Below, in pieces: positions 54,914 to 64,000 of a stretch of 64,000 nucleotides of DNA. Source of the DNA: Sphingobium quisquiliarum P25. Its GTDB lineage: Bacteria > Pseudomonadota > Alphaproteobacteria > Sphingomonadales > Sphingomonadaceae. The stretch covers positions 1 through 64,000 of the forward strand of contig NZ_ATHO01000144.1 of assembly GCF_000445065.1 (NCBI RefSeq), written 5' to 3'. Both the position numbers and the translations under genes were made by a program. The notes under the pieces were generated by a model. The model had not been told where the DNA came from. It saw only the letters and a list, made by a program, of their open reading frames with translations, and searched no databases. Positions within the stretch are counted from its first letter, which is position 1, and each line of letters starts with the position of its first letter.

Positions 54914-56105
54914 CGCCGAATGGCGCCATCGCCCTGGACTCGACGGCCTGCTGACCGCGCTGGAGGCCGGGGAAGGCCGTGCCCGCTTCGTCGGCGGCGC
55001 GGTGCGGGACGGACTTCTGGGCCTGCCGGTCAGCGACCTTGATATCGCGACGGTCCTGGAACCCGCCGCCGTCGTCGACAGGTTGAAGACCGCCGGGATC
55101 AAGGCCGTGCCGACCGGCATCGACCATGGCACCATCACCGCCGTGATCTCCGGCTGGCCCGTCGAGATCACGACCCTTCGCCGCGACGTCAGCACCGATG
55201 GGCGGCGCGCGACCATCGCCTACACCAGCGACTGGCGCGAGGACGCGTCCCGCCGGGACTTCACCATCAATGCGCTCTATGCCGATCCGTTCAGCCGCGA
55301 AATCACTGAGTTTTTCGGCGGAGTCGCCGATCTGGAGGCGCGCCGCGTCCGCTTCATCGGCACAGCGCGGGAAAGGATCGCGGAAGATCATCTGCGCATC
55401 CTGCGCTATTTCCGCTTCCTGGCGCGCTTCGGCCGGGACGAGCCGGACGCGGAGGCCTATGACGCCTGCCGTGCCGCCGCCAACAGCCTGATGGCCCTGT
55501 CGCGGGAACGGATCGCGGACGAACTGCTGAAACTGCTGGCGGTGCAGGACCCGGTCGCTTCCCTCGCCTTGATGGTGGACGGCGGCATATTGGCCCCGGT
55601 GCTGCCGGAAATCGACCGGAGCGGGATCGATCGCCTCGCGGCGTTGATCCTGCGTGAGCGCGGCGCGGAGACTGATCCTTCCCCGCTCCGCCGCCTCGCC
55701 GCCCTGCTGCCGCCTGATGCCCGCGTGGCGGAAAATGTGGGCGCCCGGCTCAAGCTGTCGAACAAGGCGCGCAAGCGGATCATGCTCGCGCTCGAACCGC
55801 ACGCAACGGCTATGCCGCCGCGCGCGCTGGCCTTTCGTATCGGGGTGGAGGGCGCGATCGACCAGATGCTGCTCGACCCGCGCCGCCCGCTGGAGGACAT
55901 CCATGGCATGAGAGACTGGGTCCCGCCCCAGCTTCCGATCGGCGGCGGCGCGCTCATTTCACGCGGCCTGCCGCCCGGCCCCGATGTGGCCAAAGCCTTG
56001 GGCGAGGTCCAGCGCCTCTGGGTGGAGGAAGGCTTTCCCGACGCCCGGCGCGTCGCGGAAATCGCCGATCAGACCGTTTCGAAATTCCAGCGCGCGCGCC
56101 AATAG
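54894..56105 (+). CDS. cca: CCA tRNA nucleotidyltransferase
   Basis: The 403-residue class II nucleotidyltransferase adds or repairs the CCA end. The motif GGAVRDGLLG and the metal pair in SDLDIATV are at the N-terminus, and RRDFTINALYADP follows. The C-terminal part is the tRNA-binding helical region. The start is TTG at 54894, overlapping the Nudix gene. Its 3' end overlaps the convergent GGDEF/EAL gene by 37 bp. Confidence 0.95.
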   Translation: MAALLPDAEWRHRPGLDGLLTALEAGEGRARFVGGAVRDGLLGLPVSDLDIATVLEPAAVVDRLKTAGIKAVPTGIDHGTITAVISGWPVEITTLRRDVSTDGRRATIAYTSDWREDASRRDFTINALYADPFSREITEFFGGVADLEARRVRFIGTARERIAEDHLRILRYFRFLARFGRDEPDAEAYDACRAAANSLMALSRERIADELLKLLAVQDPVASLALMVDGGILAPVLPEIDRSGIDRLAALILRERGAETDPSPLRRLAALLPPDARVAENVGARLKLSNKARKRIMLALEPHATAMPPRALAFRIGVEGAIDQMLLDPRRPLEDIHGMRDWVPPQLPIGGGALISRGLPPGPDVAKALGEVQRLWVEEGFPDARRVAEIADQTVSKFQRARQ

Positions 56106-57820
56106 TCGAACGCTTCGGCCTCGGGCATGGGGCGCGCGAAATAAAAGCCCTGGCCATAGCCGCAGCCCATCTTCTGCAACGCGTCGGCCAGTTGCTGCGT
56201 CTCGATTCCCTCGGCGGTCACCGCCAGATTGAGCGATTCGGCCAGCGACAGGATCGTCCTGACGATGGCGCCCTTGTCCCTGTCCTCCAGCATCGTCGAC
56301 ACGAAGCTGCGGTCGATCTTCAATATGTCGATCGGCAGGCTGTGCAGGCTCGCCAGGTTGGAATAGCCGGTGCCGAAATCATCCATCGCGATCAGCATCT
56401 GCAAATCCTTGAGCGCGAACAGCAGTTTGCGCGCCTTGTCCGGGTCGGCGATGATCGCGCTCTCCGTGATCTCCGCCGTCAGGCGATCGCCCGCTATGCC
56501 GGAATAACGCAGCGATTCCTCGAACATCGATGCCACATCGTCCCGCGCCATCTGGATCGGCGACAGGTTGACGTTGACGCCCACCGGCAGCCTCTGCCCG
56601 AATTTCGCGTCCCAGCGGCTCAGCGCCTGCGCGGCCTCATAGGCGGCCCAGCGGCCCAGGGGCGTGATGAGGCCGCTTTCCTCGGCCACGGCGATGAACT
56701 CCACCGGCGACACATGACCCAGGTCGGGATCTTCCCACCGCGCCAGCGCTTCGAAACCGTTGACCTCGCCCGTGGGGAGATGGATCAGCGGCTGGAACGC
56801 CAGTGTCAGCCCCCCCTGCGCCAGCGCGGTGCGCAAGCGGCTCTCGATCGAAAAGCGCCGCTGCGCTTCCTTCAGAACGCCGTTGCGGTAGATTTCCACC
56901 TTGCCGCTGCGCTTGGCGATCTTGACCGCGGCCTGCGCCTTGCGGACCACATCGTCGGGATCATCGTCCAGGCTGACGGACAGCGCGCAGCCGATGGCGC
57001 AATCCACCCGGATTTGCAGGTCGCTCAGCCGGACCGGCGAATTCAGCGCATCCTTGATCCTCTGAACGATATGAAGGCAATCGGACAAGCCGTTGTTCAA
57101 GCGGGCGAATATCGCGAAGTCATTACCGCCGATGCGGGCGAGGACATCCCCCTGCCGCAGGCTGGACTTCAAACGCTTCGCTACCGTGATCAGCAGTTCG
57201 TCGCCCGCCATGGGCCCAAGCGATTCATTGACCCGGCTGAACCGGCTGAGGTCGATCGCGATAATGCCGAACTGGCCATTTTCCAGCCACGCGCCGTTCG
57301 CCAGCCGGTCTTCTATTTCCTCGCCGAAACCCGCGCGATTGGGCAACGCGGTCAGACCGTCCGACAATAGTTCGCGGCGCAGGTTCCGCTCGATGATGCG
57401 ATCGTTCGTTCGGTCCAGCGCCGTGAACAGGATCAGGCTGGCATCTTCCTCATGCCAGGGCAGCAGGCCGACCGTGCAGCAGAAATATTCTGAACCCAGC
57501 ACGCCATTGCGCCGCAATTCGAAAAAGCTGGTGGGCTGGCCGGCCGTCGCCTTTTCGATGATACGCTCGCGCCATTCTTCGGCGTAGGGCGGTTTCTCGG
57601 CCGGATCGACATTTTCAAGGAAGGTGCGAAAGAAACAATCATTCACAACGACGAGCGATAACTGATTGTCGCGAAGATATAAAATTGCGGCGGGATAAGG
57701 GATCGCCCCGACCCACTGCTCCTTTTCCGCCATGTCGGGCAGATGCGTGCGCGCGAACCCCGCAAGGGGGTCCTCGTTCAGGCTTTCATTCAGCCCGATA
57801 CGCGCGGGAGTAGATTCCAT
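56069..57820 (-). CDS. PAS-GGDEF-EAL cyclic di-GMP protein, degenerate GGDEF
   Basis: The 583-residue protein has an N-terminal PAS-like region (AILYLRDNQLSLVVVNDCFF, about 45-65). The GGDEF domain motif reads GGNDF instead of GG(D/E)EF, so cyclase activity is doubtful. The EAL domain keeps every residue expected for phosphodiesterase: EAL in GFEALARW, NVNLSP, TAEITES, DDFGTG, KIDRS, AEGIET and QGFYFARP. It probably degrades c-di-GMP, with the GGDEF part as a regulatory GTP sensor. Effects on motility or adhesion are inferred. Confidence 0.92.
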   Translation of the reverse strand: MESTPARIGLNESLNEDPLAGFARTHLPDMAEKEQWVGAIPYPAAILYLRDNQLSLVVVNDCFFRTFLENVDPAEKPPYAEEWRERIIEKATAGQPTSFFELRRNGVLGSEYFCCTVGLLPWHEEDASLILFTALDRTNDRIIERNLRRELLSDGLTALPNRAGFGEEIEDRLANGAWLENGQFGIIAIDLSRFSRVNESLGPMAGDELLITVAKRLKSSLRQGDVLARIGGNDFAIFARLNNGLSDCLHIVQRIKDALNSPVRLSDLQIRVDCAIGCALSVSLDDDPDDVVRKAQAAVKIAKRSGKVEIYRNGVLKEAQRRFSIESRLRTALAQGGLTLAFQPLIHLPTGEVNGFEALARWEDPDLGHVSPVEFIAVAEESGLITPLGRWAAYEAAQALSRWDAKFGQRLPVGVNVNLSPIQMARDDVASMFEESLRYSGIAGDRLTAEITESAIIADPDKARKLLFALKDLQMLIAMDDFGTGYSNLASLHSLPIDILKIDRSFVSTMLEDRDKGAIVRTILSLAESLNLAVTAEGIETQQLADALQKMGCGYGQGFYFARPMPEAEAFDYWRARWNFETV

Positions 57821-57904
57821 ACCACTCCTTAAAGCGGCAATTGGTAAATTTTCGGGAAATACTATGCTTTATTTCAATCGGATGTGGGGGATTTATACAT
57901 TCGA

Positions 57905-60193
57905 TCAAAAGCGGTTGTCACGCGGGAACCCAACCGGCGGCATGCGTCCGGCAGCGCCCCTCGCCACGCGCCAGGGCGTCATGTCGCTTTCCGTGCGGGT
58001 CCGGCCGCTGTCTCCGCCCATCGCCCAGCTTAGCCCGTCCGCCAGGCGGAACGCCACCGCATCGGACAATCCGCCGTCGCGATAGCGCTGCATCTGCACC
58101 CCCTGCCCCCGCGCCATCCGCGGCATTTCTATCAGGGAAAAGACCAGCAGTTTGCGATTTTCACCGACGACCGCGATGCTGTCCGCTTCGGGGGGGATGG
58201 GTTTGACGACGGAAAGCCGCGCGCCTGTGCGGACGTTCACCACCTGCTTGCCCTTGCGGGTTTCGGCGATCACATCCGCCATCGCCGCGACAAAGCCGCG
58301 GCCGTCCGACGACGCCAGCAGCAGTTCGCCGCCCGCGCGCGCAGGCAGAAGCGTCACGATCTGCCCCTGATCGTCCATGTCGACCAGCGACCGCACAGGA
58401 TCGCCAAAGCCCCGTCCGCCCGGCAGCTTGTCCGCCCCCAGGGTGAAGATGCGCCCGGCGCTGGTCGCCAGCAGCAGCTTGTCGGTCGTCTGCGCGTGGA
58501 AGGCGATCATCGGGCCGTCGCCTTCCTTGAACTTCAGCGTATCGGCGGACGCCAGGTCGCGATGGCCGCTCATCGCCCGGATCCAGCCGCGTTCGGACAG
58601 GATGACGGTGATCGGCTCCCGCTCTATCATCGCCTCCAGCGGGATTTCTCGCGCGGGCGCGGCTTCCTCGACCAAGGTACGCCGCTTGCCGGAGTCCGTG
58701 TCGGGCGAATAGCGCTTGCGCAGTTCCGCCAGATCCTTCTTCAACCGCGTCCGCTGGCGGGTGGGGCTTTCGACCAGCTTCGTCAGCTCCTCCCGCTCTT
58801 TCAGAAGCTCGGCATGTTCGCGCCGCAGTTCCATCTCCTCCAGCTTGCGCAGGGACCGCAGCCGCATGTTCAGGATCGCTTCGGCCTGCCGGTCGGTCAG
58901 CTGGAATTCCTCCATCATCACCGCCTTGGGTTCATCCTCGGTGCGGATGATCTCGATCACCCGGTCGAGATTGAGATAGGCGATGATATAGCCGTCGAGC
59001 AGTTCGACCCGCGCCGCGATCTTGTCCAGCCGGTGGCGGGCGCGCCGCACCAGCACGTCGATCTGGTGCTTGAGCCACTCGATCAGCACCGGCTTCAACC
59101 CCAGCACGCGCGGCGTGCGCGTCGCGTCCAGCACGTTGAGGTTCAGCGGAAAGCGGTTTTCCAGGTCCGTCAGCCGGAAAAGGCTGTCCATCAGCACATC
59201 GGGGTCGACGGTGCGGGCGCGCGGTTCGATGACGATGCGGATTTCCGCGTCGCTCTCGTCCCGCACATCGGCCAGGATCGGCAGCTTCTTGTCGTTGATG
59301 AGCGCGGCGATCTGCTCGATCAGCTTGGATTTCTGCACCTGGAAGGGTATCTGCGTGACCACCGCGACCCAGGTGCCGCGACCGCCATCCTCCTTGTGCC
59401 AGCGCGCGCGGGTACGGAACGATCCCCGCCCCGTCGCATAAGCCTCCGATATGATGGAGGGACTGTCCACCAGGACGCCGCCGGTCGGAAAGTCCGGCCC
59501 GCGCACGATCTGCATCAGGTCGGCATGTTCGGCATCGGGATTGTCGATCAGCAGGCTGGCCGCGTCGATCAGTTCGGACACATTGTGCGGCGGGATGCTG
59601 GTCGCCATGCCGACCGCGATGCCGCTCGCGCCATTGGCCAGCAGGTTGGGGAACAGGCCTGGGAAGACCTCAGGCTCCTCATCCTCGCCATTATAGGTCG
59701 GGCGGAAATCGACGGTCCCCTCGTCCAGCCCCGCCATCAGGTCGGCCGCCGCCTGCGTCAGCCGCGCCTCGGTATAGCGCATCGCCGCTGCATTATCGCC
59801 GTCGATATTACCGAAATTGCCCTGCCCATCGACCAGCGGCGTGCGGAGCGAGAAATCCTGCGCCAGCCGCACCATCGCATCATAGACGGACGTGTCGCCA
59901 TGCGGGTGATATTTGCCGATGACATCGCCGACGACACGCGCGCACTTCTTATAGCTGGTGGTGTTGCGCGCCGGATTGGCGGCCAGCACGTTGGGCGGAG
60001 CGCCAGCCGGTTCCATCCGCAGCAGCCGCATCGCCCATAGCAGGCGCCGGTGCACCGGCTTCAGCCCGTCGCGCAGGTCCGGCAGCGACCGCGCCGTGAT
60101 GGTGGAAAGGGCGTAGACGAGGTAGCGCTCGGAAAGCGCATCGTCGAAAGGGTGATCCTTGATAGCGTCGAACGGGTCGCGAAAATCGGTCAT
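57905..60193 (-). CDS. parC: DNA topoisomerase IV subunit A
   Basis: The 762-residue protein decatenates chromosomes with ParE. The catalytic tyrosine is in [11 protein letters not shown], and [20 protein letters not shown] is the quinolone-resistance region. Residues at the positions of E. coli S80 and E84 read Thr and Asp. The C-terminal beta-pinwheel contains repeated GRGFVAAM-type strands. It starts [11 protein letters not shown] at 60193; the open frame further upstream lies antisense to otsB. The short C-terminal domain favours ParC over GyrA. Confidence 0.95.
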   Translation of the reverse strand: MTDFRDPFDAIKDHPFDDALSERYLVYALSTITARSLPDLRDGLKPVHRRLLWAMRLLRMEPAGAPPNVLAANPARNTTSYKKCARVVGDVIGKYHPHGDTSVYDAMVRLAQDFSLRTPLVDGQGNFGNIDGDNAAAMRYTEARLTQAAADLMAGLDEGTVDFRPTYNGEDEEPEVFPGLFPNLLANGASGIAVGMATSIPPHNVSELIDAASLLIDNPDAEHADLMQIVRGPDFPTGGVLVDSPSIISEAYATGRGSFRTRARWHKEDGGRGTWVAVVTQIPFQVQKSKLIEQIAALINDKKLPILADVRDESDAEIRIVIEPRARTVDPDVLMDSLFRLTDLENRFPLNLNVLDATRTPRVLGLKPVLIEWLKHQIDVLVRRARHRLDKIAARVELLDGYIIAYLNLDRVIEIIRTEDEPKAVMMEEFQLTDRQAEAILNMRLRSLRKLEEMELRREHAELLKEREELTKLVESPTRQRTRLKKDLAELRKRYSPDTDSGKRRTLVEEAAPAREIPLEAMIEREPITVILSERGWIRAMSGHRDLASADTLKFKEGDGPMIAFHAQTTDKLLLATSAGRIFTLGADKLPGGRGFGDPVRSLVDMDDQGQIVTLLPARAGGELLLASSDGRGFVAAMADVIAETRKGKQVVNVRTGARLSVVKPIPPEADSIAVVGENRKLLVFSLIEMPRMARGQGVQMQRYRDGGLSDAVAFRLADGLSWAMGGDSGRTRTESDMTPWRVARGAAGRMPPVGFPRDNRF

Positions 60194-60340
60194 CGAAAAT
60201 CGGAATAGCAGCGCAACGGAAAAACGGAAACGGGGATTGAAGCTCCGCCGTGCAGCCAGACCGGCAGCGAAACGCACGGAAAAATCATCCGCATCGCCTC
60301 CGGGGCTTGCACATTTGGCGGCACGCGCCAATTTGCGCGC

Positions 60341-61105
60341 GTGTCCGATTCCCCCCCTCCCTCCCGCATCGTCCTGCCCCAGCCGCCAGTTTCGCTGCTG
60401 GACGGCGCCGCCCTGTTCCTCGACTTTGACGGCACGCTCGCGCCCATCGCCGACACGCCCGACGGCGTGGCCGTGGACGAGGAACTGATCGGCCTGCTCG
60501 GTGAATTGCGCGACAGGTTGGAAGGACGCCTGGCGATCGTCAGCGGACGGTCGATCGCCACCTTGCGCGATCTGGGCTTTGCCGGGTTCCTGCTGGCCGG
60601 AACGCACGGCCTTGAAATGGCGCAGCCGGGCGAACGGGTCGAAGCGCCCCCTCGCCGCCCGGCGGTGGACGATGCCGAAGCCGCCTTCCACGCCTTTGCG
60701 GAAGGGAAGCCCGGCATATTGGTGGAACGCAAATCGATCAGCGTGGGCCTCCACTTCCGCGGCGCTCCCCAATGGGGCGCCAAGGCGGGCGAGCTGGCCA
60801 GCGATCTGGCGGAAAAGCTGGACCTTTCCGTTCAACCGGGCAAGATGCTTTTCGAACTGCGGCCCGGAGGCGCTGACAAGGGCAGCGCAGTGCACGCCCT
60901 GATGGCGCGGGAGCCCATGGCGGGCGGGCGGCCGGTCTTCATCGGCGACGATGTCACGGACGAGGAAGGCTTTGCCGCCGCCGCCGAATTGGGCGGCGCA
61001 GGCATTCTGGTCGGCCCGCCACGGGAAACGCTCGCCGCATTCTCATTGGAACAGGTTGCCGCTGTCAGGCATTATCTCGCCAGGGGGATCGCCAGGCCGC
61101 GCTGA
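60341..61105 (+). CDS. otsB: Trehalose-6-phosphate phosphatase
   Basis: The 254-residue HAD phosphatase has DFDGTLAPI (motif I), SGRS (motif II) and FIGDDVTDEEGF (motifs III/IV). It removes phosphate from trehalose-6-phosphate, the second step of OtsAB synthesis. The start is GTG at 60341, divergent from parC. It is followed by the GH15 gene and otsA on the same strand, forming a trehalose operon. Confidence 0.95.
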   Translation: MSDSPPPSRIVLPQPPVSLLDGAALFLDFDGTLAPIADTPDGVAVDEELIGLLGELRDRLEGRLAIVSGRSIATLRDLGFAGFLLAGTHGLEMAQPGERVEAPPRRPAVDDAEAAFHAFAEGKPGILVERKSISVGLHFRGAPQWGAKAGELASDLAEKLDLSVQPGKMLFELRPGGADKGSAVHALMAREPMAGGRPVFIGDDVTDEEGFAAAAELGGAGILVGPPRETLAAFSLEQVAAVRHYLARGIARPR

Positions 61106-62981
61106 GCAACGGCTGGCGCCTTCCCGTTGGAAACCACCAGGGGGCAGACCGATAGTCAGGAACAGTCAAACAGATTTCGCCGGGAACGAACGCACCCTCG
61201 ACCTTTGGCCCATCGGCAATTGCCAGGCATCCGCGCTGATCGACCGCGCGGGCAGGATGATATGGGCCTGCGTGCCCCGCGTGGACGGGGATCCCGTTTT
61301 TTCCGCCCTTCTCGATGACAAGGCCTGGGAAGGCCCCGATGCGCGCGGCTTCTGGGCGATCGAGCTGGAAAACTGCGTCCGCATCGAGCAGCATTATATC
61401 CGCAACACGCCCATATTGGTCACGCGGCAGACCGACGATCATGGCAACGCGATCGAGCTTTACGATTTCTGCCCCCGCTACCGTCATCTGGGCCGCATGT
61501 ACCGCCCCGTCGCCTTCGCCCGGATCGTCCGCCCTGTGGCGGGCAGCCCCCGCGTCCGCGTGCGGCTGCGCCCCACCACTTCCTGGCATTCGGAAAATGT
61601 GCCGATCAGCTATGGTTCCAACCATATCCGGCTGGTGCTGTCCTACATGGCGATGCGCGTTTCGACCAATGCGCCCATCGGCCTTATCAGCCAGGAAAGC
61701 TGGTTCCGGCTGGAACATGACATGCATTTCTTCATGGGGCCGGACGAAAGCTTCTCCGACGCCCTGCGCCCCGCCGTGGAAAGGATGCTGGACGACACCA
61801 TCCACGAATGGCAGGTCTGGGTGCGCGGCCTCGCCATCCCCCCCGAATGGCAGGAAGCCGTCATCCGCTCCGCCATCACGCTCAAGCTCTGCCAGCATGA
61901 GGAAACCGGCGCGATCGTCGCGGCGCTGACGACCAGCATCCCCGAACATGCCGATTCAGGGCGCAACTGGGATTATCGCTACTGCTGGATTCGCGACGCT
62001 TATTATACGGTGGAGGCACTGAACCGCCTGGGCGCGCTCGACGTGTTGGAAAGCTACCTCGTCTATCTGCGCAATATCGTGGATGGGGCGAAGGGCGGCC
62101 ATATCCAGCCGCTCTATGATGTGCGCGGCAACGCCACGCTGGAGGAACGGGAGGCGGAAAATCTGCCCGGCTATCGCGGCATGGGGCCCGTGCGCGTCGG
62201 CAATGCCGCCTATTCGCAGATCCAGCATGACGCCTATGGCCAGATCGTCCTGTCATCCGTCCAGGGGTTTATCGACCAGCGCCTGCTGCGCATGGCAGGC
62301 ATGTCTGACTTCGAATCGCTGGAAGCCGTGGGCGAGCGGGCATGGTCCGTCTATGACCAGCCGGACGCCGGCCTGTGGGAGCTGCGCACCCGCGCCCATG
62401 TGCACAGCTACAGCGCCGTCATGTGCTGGGCCGCGTGCGACCGTCTGGCCCATGCCGCGGGCGCTCTTGGCCTGCCGGATCGGGAAGTGCATTGGCGCGA
62501 GCGTGCGGAGATCATGAAGGCCCGCATCCTGCAATCGGCCTGGCGCAGCAGCAGCAACGCCATTTCCGCGAATTTCGAGGATGACGCCCGCGACGCGTCG
62601 CTGCTCCAGCTCCTCGACCTGCGCTTCCTCACGGCCGACAATCCGATGTTCGTCGGCACGCTCAAGGCGCTGGAAAAGGACCTGCGCCGGGGCAACAACA
62701 TGCTGCGCTACAGCGCGCCCGACGATTTCGGCGAGCCGGTCACCGCCTTCAACGTCTGCACCTTCTGGCTGATCGAGGCGCTGCATCGCACCGGCCGCAC
62801 GGAGGAGGCGCGGCTGCTGTTCGAAGAAATGCTGTCCCGCCGCACCGCCGCCGGGCTGCTGTCAGAAGATATCGATCCCGTGACCGGGGAATTATGGGGC
62901 AATTATCCCCAAACCTACTCATTGGTCGGCATCATCAACTGCGCCGTTCTGCTGAGCAAACCGTGGAGCGTGATGCGATGA
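61056..62981 (+). CDS. Glycoside hydrolase family 15 (trehalase/glucoamylase-like)
   Basis: The GH15 protein contains the N-terminal LDLWPIGNCQASALIDRAG, the catalytic-domain block RNWDYRYCWIRDAYYTVEAL and the second-Glu region ELWGNYPQTYSLVG. Between otsB and otsA it could be a GH15 trehalase, as in mycobacteria, or a glucoamylase. The true start is unclear: there is no in-frame ATG, GTG or TTG between TTG 61056 and ATG 61257, yet the conserved region starts near 61197. The coordinates use the nearest canonical start; an ATA at 61152 has AGGGGG seven bases upstream. The stop overlaps otsA (ATGA). Confidence 0.85.
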   Translation: MPLSGIISPGGSPGRAEQRLAPSRWKPPGGRPIVRNSQTDFAGNERTLDLWPIGNCQASALIDRAGRMIWACVPRVDGDPVFSALLDDKAWEGPDARGFWAIELENCVRIEQHYIRNTPILVTRQTDDHGNAIELYDFCPRYRHLGRMYRPVAFARIVRPVAGSPRVRVRLRPTTSWHSENVPISYGSNHIRLVLSYMAMRVSTNAPIGLISQESWFRLEHDMHFFMGPDESFSDALRPAVERMLDDTIHEWQVWVRGLAIPPEWQEAVIRSAITLKLCQHEETGAIVAALTTSIPEHADSGRNWDYRYCWIRDAYYTVEALNRLGALDVLESYLVYLRNIVDGAKGGHIQPLYDVRGNATLEEREAENLPGYRGMGPVRVGNAAYSQIQHDAYGQIVLSSVQGFIDQRLLRMAGMSDFESLEAVGERAWSVYDQPDAGLWELRTRAHVHSYSAVMCWAACDRLAHAAGALGLPDREVHWRERAEIMKARILQSAWRSSSNAISANFEDDARDASLLQLLDLRFLTADNPMFVGTLKALEKDLRRGNNMLRYSAPDDFGEPVTAFNVCTFWLIEALHRTGRTEEARLLFEEMLSRRTAAGLLSEDIDPVTGELWGNYPQTYSLVGIINCAVLLSKPWSVMR

Positions 62982-64000
62982 GCCGGCTGATAGTCATATC
63001 CAACCGGGTGAGCAGGCCCAACAAGTCGGGCAATCAGGGCGGCCTTGCCGTGGCGCTTGCCCAGGCCCTGCGCGAAAGCCGGGGCATCTGGGTCGGCTGG
63101 TCGGGCGAGGTCACGGAAAATTTCACCGGCCATATCGGCTTTTCCGAGGATGAAGGGGTAAAGACCGCCACCATCGACCTGGAAGAACAGGATGTAGACG
63201 AATATTATAACGGCTACGCCAACAAGACGCTGTGGCCCCTCTTCCATTTCCGCATCGACCTTGCCGAATATGCCCGCGATTTCGAAGGCGGCTACAACCG
63301 CGTCAACCAGCGTTTCGCCGACACCACCAGCCCCCTGATCGAGCCCGAAGACATCATCTGGGTGCAGGATTATCACATGATCCCGCTTGGCCAGATGCTG
63401 CGGGACAAGGGGCACAAGAACCGGATGGGCTTCTTCCTCCACATCCCCTGGCCGCCCACGCGCCTGCTCGTGTCCCTGCCCCATCATACCAAGCTGGTGC
63501 AGACATTGTTCGCCTATGACGTCATCGGCTTTCACACCGAAGAATGGCTGGAATCCTTCCGCCATTATGTGGAGCGGGAGATGAACGGAACGGTCAACGG
63601 CGATTTCGTGACGCTGGGCGACCGCACGATCCAGGCGATCGCCTGCCCCATCGGCATCAACGCGCAGGAATATGCCAGCGCCGCGGTCAGCGAGCCTGCG
63701 CGGCGGATGTTCGAAAAGGTGCGCCGTTCCTTGCAGGACCGCTCCATGATCGTGGGCGTCGACCGGCTGGACTACAGCAAGGGGCTGGAGGAAAGGTTCA
63801 ACGGCTATGCCCGCTTTCTCAAGGATCATCCCGAACAGCATCGCAAGGTGGTGCTGACGCAGATCGCGCCGCCCTCGCGCGGAGAGGTGGAAAGCTATCA
63901 GCAGATCCGCGCCACGCTCGACGCGATCGCCGGGCGCATCAACGGCGAATATAGCGATGTCGACTGGACGCCGATCCGCTATGTGAACCAGGGCTATCCC
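62978..64000 (+). CDS. otsA: Trehalose-6-phosphate synthase, 3' end cut off
   Basis: This GT20 enzyme joins glucose from UDP-glucose to glucose-6-phosphate. The 341 residues in the window show SNRVSRPNKSG, GGLAVAL, VQDYHMIPLGQML, LHIPWPPT and VDRLDYSKGLEERF, all GT20 motifs. The gene continues beyond the window edge; full OtsA is about 460-480 residues. It starts at 62978 overlapping the GH15 stop. With otsB it completes the OtsAB pathway for osmotic, desiccation and heat stress. Confidence 0.96.
   Translation, partial: MSRLIVISNRVSRPNKSGNQGGLAVALAQALRESRGIWVGWSGEVTENFTGHIGFSEDEGVKTATIDLEEQDVDEYYNGYANKTLWPLFHFRIDLAEYARDFEGGYNRVNQRFADTTSPLIEPEDIIWVQDYHMIPLGQMLRDKGHKNRMGFFLHIPWPPTRLLVSLPHHTKLVQTLFAYDVIGFHTEEWLESFRHYVEREMNGTVNGDFVTLGDRTIQAIACPIGINAQEYASAAVSEPARRMFEKVRRSLQDRSMIVGVDRLDYSKGLEERFNGYARFLKDHPEQHRKVVLTQIAPPSRGEVESYQQIRATLDAIAGRINGEYSDVDWTPIRYVNQGYP

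Noticed and set aside
58496-60040. A 514-codon + strand frame inside parC
   Set aside because: Antisense shadow of topoisomerase IV with no recognisable motif.
57905-60193. Quinolone-resistance mutations in ParC (Thr and Asp at the S80/E84 positions)
   Set aside because: These residues may be the lineage norm; without relatives no resistance claim is justified.
60194-60895. N-terminal extension of the parC frame
   Set aside because: It overlaps otsB on the other strand, and ParC proteins begin MTDFRDPF.

Overview
The window reads as chromosome from a high-GC alphaproteobacterium of the sphingomonad group (Sphingobium/Sphingomonas-like). This rests on a ChpT-type histidine phosphotransferase, a MucR/Ros-type regulator next to a Fur/Mur-family gene, an RpoH with its RpoH box, the tsaB-rimI-mucR-fur-plsC-miaB-phoH-ybeY-corC order, and an otsB-GH15-otsA trehalose cluster. 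The assignment is by family recognition and gene order, not by database search. Coding density is high and most genes are housekeeping. No phage, insertion sequence, integrase, rRNA operon or CRISPR array was seen.

Region by region. 0-9.7 kb: UDP-glucose dehydrogenase, a CinA-like domain protein, methionine aminopeptidase, the P-II/glutamine synthetase nitrogen pair behind a candidate sigma-54 promoter, ChpT, a JAMM metalloprotease with two long poly-G tracts, RluD, RpoH and MtgA. 9.7-10.7 kb: a less GC-rich patch with REP-like palindromes and a phosphatase-like gene. 10.7-15.8 kb: the proteostasis cluster clpX, clpP and tig, interrupted by a family 2 glycosyltransferase and headed by tRNA-Leu. 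15.9-20.8 kb: an ECF sigma/FecR pair without a receptor gene, a sirtuin, DapB, Nth, a small secreted protein and tRNA-Arg. 20.9-30.1 kb: the accessory stretch, with a Rieske oxygenase divergent from an AraC regulator, Ogt, and a tripartite RND efflux operon divergent from a TetR regulator with a clear palindromic operator. 30.1-35.9 kb: an M16 peptidase, an RhlE-type helicase, a general stress FMN-fold protein and NfuA.

36-43 kb holds the conserved tsaB/rimI/mucR/fur/plsC/miaB/phoH/ybeY/corC block (tRNA modification, regulation, RNA and ribosome maturation). 43-47.8 kb: a plant-type glutaminyl cyclase, small hydrophilic stress-like proteins, a DUF808 membrane protein and a MATE exporter. 47.7-53 kb: an ABC-2 exporter, a PmtA-like methyltransferase, small envelope proteins, an EVE protein, a 2OG-Fe(II) oxygenase and FolB. 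53-57.8 kb: GNAT, DUF1285, a Nudix CoA pyrophosphatase, CCA-adding enzyme and a GGDEF/EAL protein with a degenerate GGDEF site. 57.9-64 kb: ParC, then otsB, a GH15 hydrolase and otsA, which runs off the window end.

No wholly new multi-gene system is evident. The features most worth following up are the poly-G tracts in the JAMM gene, the missing ordinary start codon of the GH15 gene inside the trehalose operon, the histidine- and lysine-rich tail of trigger factor, the receptor-less sigma/anti-sigma pair, the CX4R phosphatase-like protein, and several sharp palindromes (upstream of glnB, clpX and mucR, and in the RND/TetR divergon).
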